DNA of 64,000 nt from CAVOXO01 sp963700425. Its GTDB lineage: Bacteria; Actinomycetota; Acidimicrobiia; Acidimicrobiales; Microtrichaceae. Below the pieces are notes generated by a model, which saw only the letters and a list, made by a program, of their open reading frames with translations, had not been told where the DNA came from and made no database searches. The translations under genes were made by a program, and so were the position numbers. Positions 63,659 through 64,000 of this stretch are shown here, piece after piece. How positions within the stretch are numbered: position 1 is the stretch's first letter; each line of letters opens with the position of its first letter. The stretch is taken from the NCBI GenBank assembly GCA_963700425.1, contig CAVOXO010000001.1, forward strand, positions 992,001 to 1,056,000. The letters run 5' to 3'.

Positions 63659-64000
63659 TCACGGGTACGTCGAGAGCATGTCCTCGGCGTCGGCGACGAA
63701 CCGTCGAACCAACTCTCCGGCACCCACGAGCTCGTCGATCGCGCCCACCCCCTGCCCGGCGGGCAGGAATTCCCGGTCGATGTCGATCCCCTCGACGTCG
63801 GGGCCGAGGCCCAGGTGGTTGGCACCGTCGTTCATCGAACGGAGGAACTGCTCGGGGAAGCGCTCCAGTTCGTCGGGGTGGTCGTCCCAGTACGCGGTGT
63901 ACTCGTTTCGCAGAACCCGACACGTCTTGCCGGTGTACCCACGCGAGACGACCGTGTCGTCCTCATGGGCTCCCAGGAGCCGATCCTTGTAGCCGGCCAC
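63659..64000 (-). CDS. Nitronate monooxygenase-like flavoprotein, C-terminal part (5' end outside window)
   Basis: Open from the window edge; 113 residues end at 63659. HEDDTVVSRGYTGKTCRVLR, then RFPEQFLRSMNDGANHLG and LPAGQGVGAIDELVGAGELV are the C-terminal region of actinobacterial 2-nitropropane dioxygenase/nitronate monooxygenase-like flavin oxidoreductases, with the GQGVG and active-site loop after the barrel. It oxidises nitronates or acts as a related FMN reductase. The N-terminal FMN-binding motifs lie outside the window. Confidence 0.82.
   Translation of the reverse strand: MAGYKDRLLGAHEDDTVVSRGYTGKTCRVLRNEYTAYWDDHPDELERFPEQFLRSMNDGANHLGLGPDVEGIDIDREFLPAGQGVGAIDELVGAGELVRRFVADAEDMLSTYP

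Overview
The window looks like chromosome of a GC-rich actinobacterium, most likely a free-living member near class Acidimicrobiia. The evidence is a mycothiol-conjugate amidase, three F420-type luciferase-like oxidoreductases, a mycobacterial-type ImuB/DnaE2 mutasome with a palindromic LexA box, steroid/lipid-type beta-oxidation enzymes, a wax-ester/diacylglycerol acyltransferase and many leaderless gene starts. Placement below phylum is inference. No tRNA, rRNA, CRISPR array or insertion sequence was recognised.

1-8.8 kb: damage response and regulation. The 3' part of imuB, an acetyltransferase, an OmpR-type two-component pair, a DinB-fold enzyme, SOS-controlled dnaE2 and a frameshifted AIM24 protein. 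8.8-16 kb: a glycosyltransferase, a VanY-like peptidase with a coiled coil, a DUF2804 protein, a duplicated PhoU/TrkA-C protein, mca, a ChbG-type deacetylase and a pentapeptide-repeat exported protein. 16.3-21.2 kb: a very large secreted protein made of nearly identical modules (A-B-B-A-B-B-B-A-B) followed by an amidotransferase-like and NodB-like region. 21.2-29.3 kb: a nuclease lipoprotein and lipid or small-molecule metabolism (thiolase, amidase, thioesterase, dehydrogenase, ArfB, LLM enzyme, carotenoid oxygenase).

29.3-45.5 kb: an exopolysaccharide locus. A minus-strand set (Wzc-like protein, Wzx, Wzy, priming sugar transferase) runs away from plus-strand glycosyltransferases, a kinase-fold protein, a large secreted protein (fibrinogen-like, propeller, FN3, tandem repeats), a sulfotransferase, a WecG/TagA transferase and a GDP-mannose 3,5-epimerase. 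Together these suggest a sulfated, possibly L-galactose or L-gulose containing, surface polymer. Ten of the 13 frameshifts I could trace lie in this 14 kb.

45.5-50.5 kb: a patchy stretch with a truncated VOC gene, two lipoproteins and short hypothetical genes. 50.4-64 kb: repair and lipid genes: Mug glycosylase, SDR, two LLM enzymes, WS/DGAT, PAP2, a RecB-like nuclease, a hydrolase, and an SDR/acyl-CoA synthetase/acyl-CoA dehydrogenase set. The window closes inside a nitronate monooxygenase-like gene.

Because the frameshifts are mostly single bases, several in G/C runs, and one is contradicted by its own tandem copy, assembly error is the first explanation. Their clustering in the polysaccharide locus still deserves a check against raw reads.
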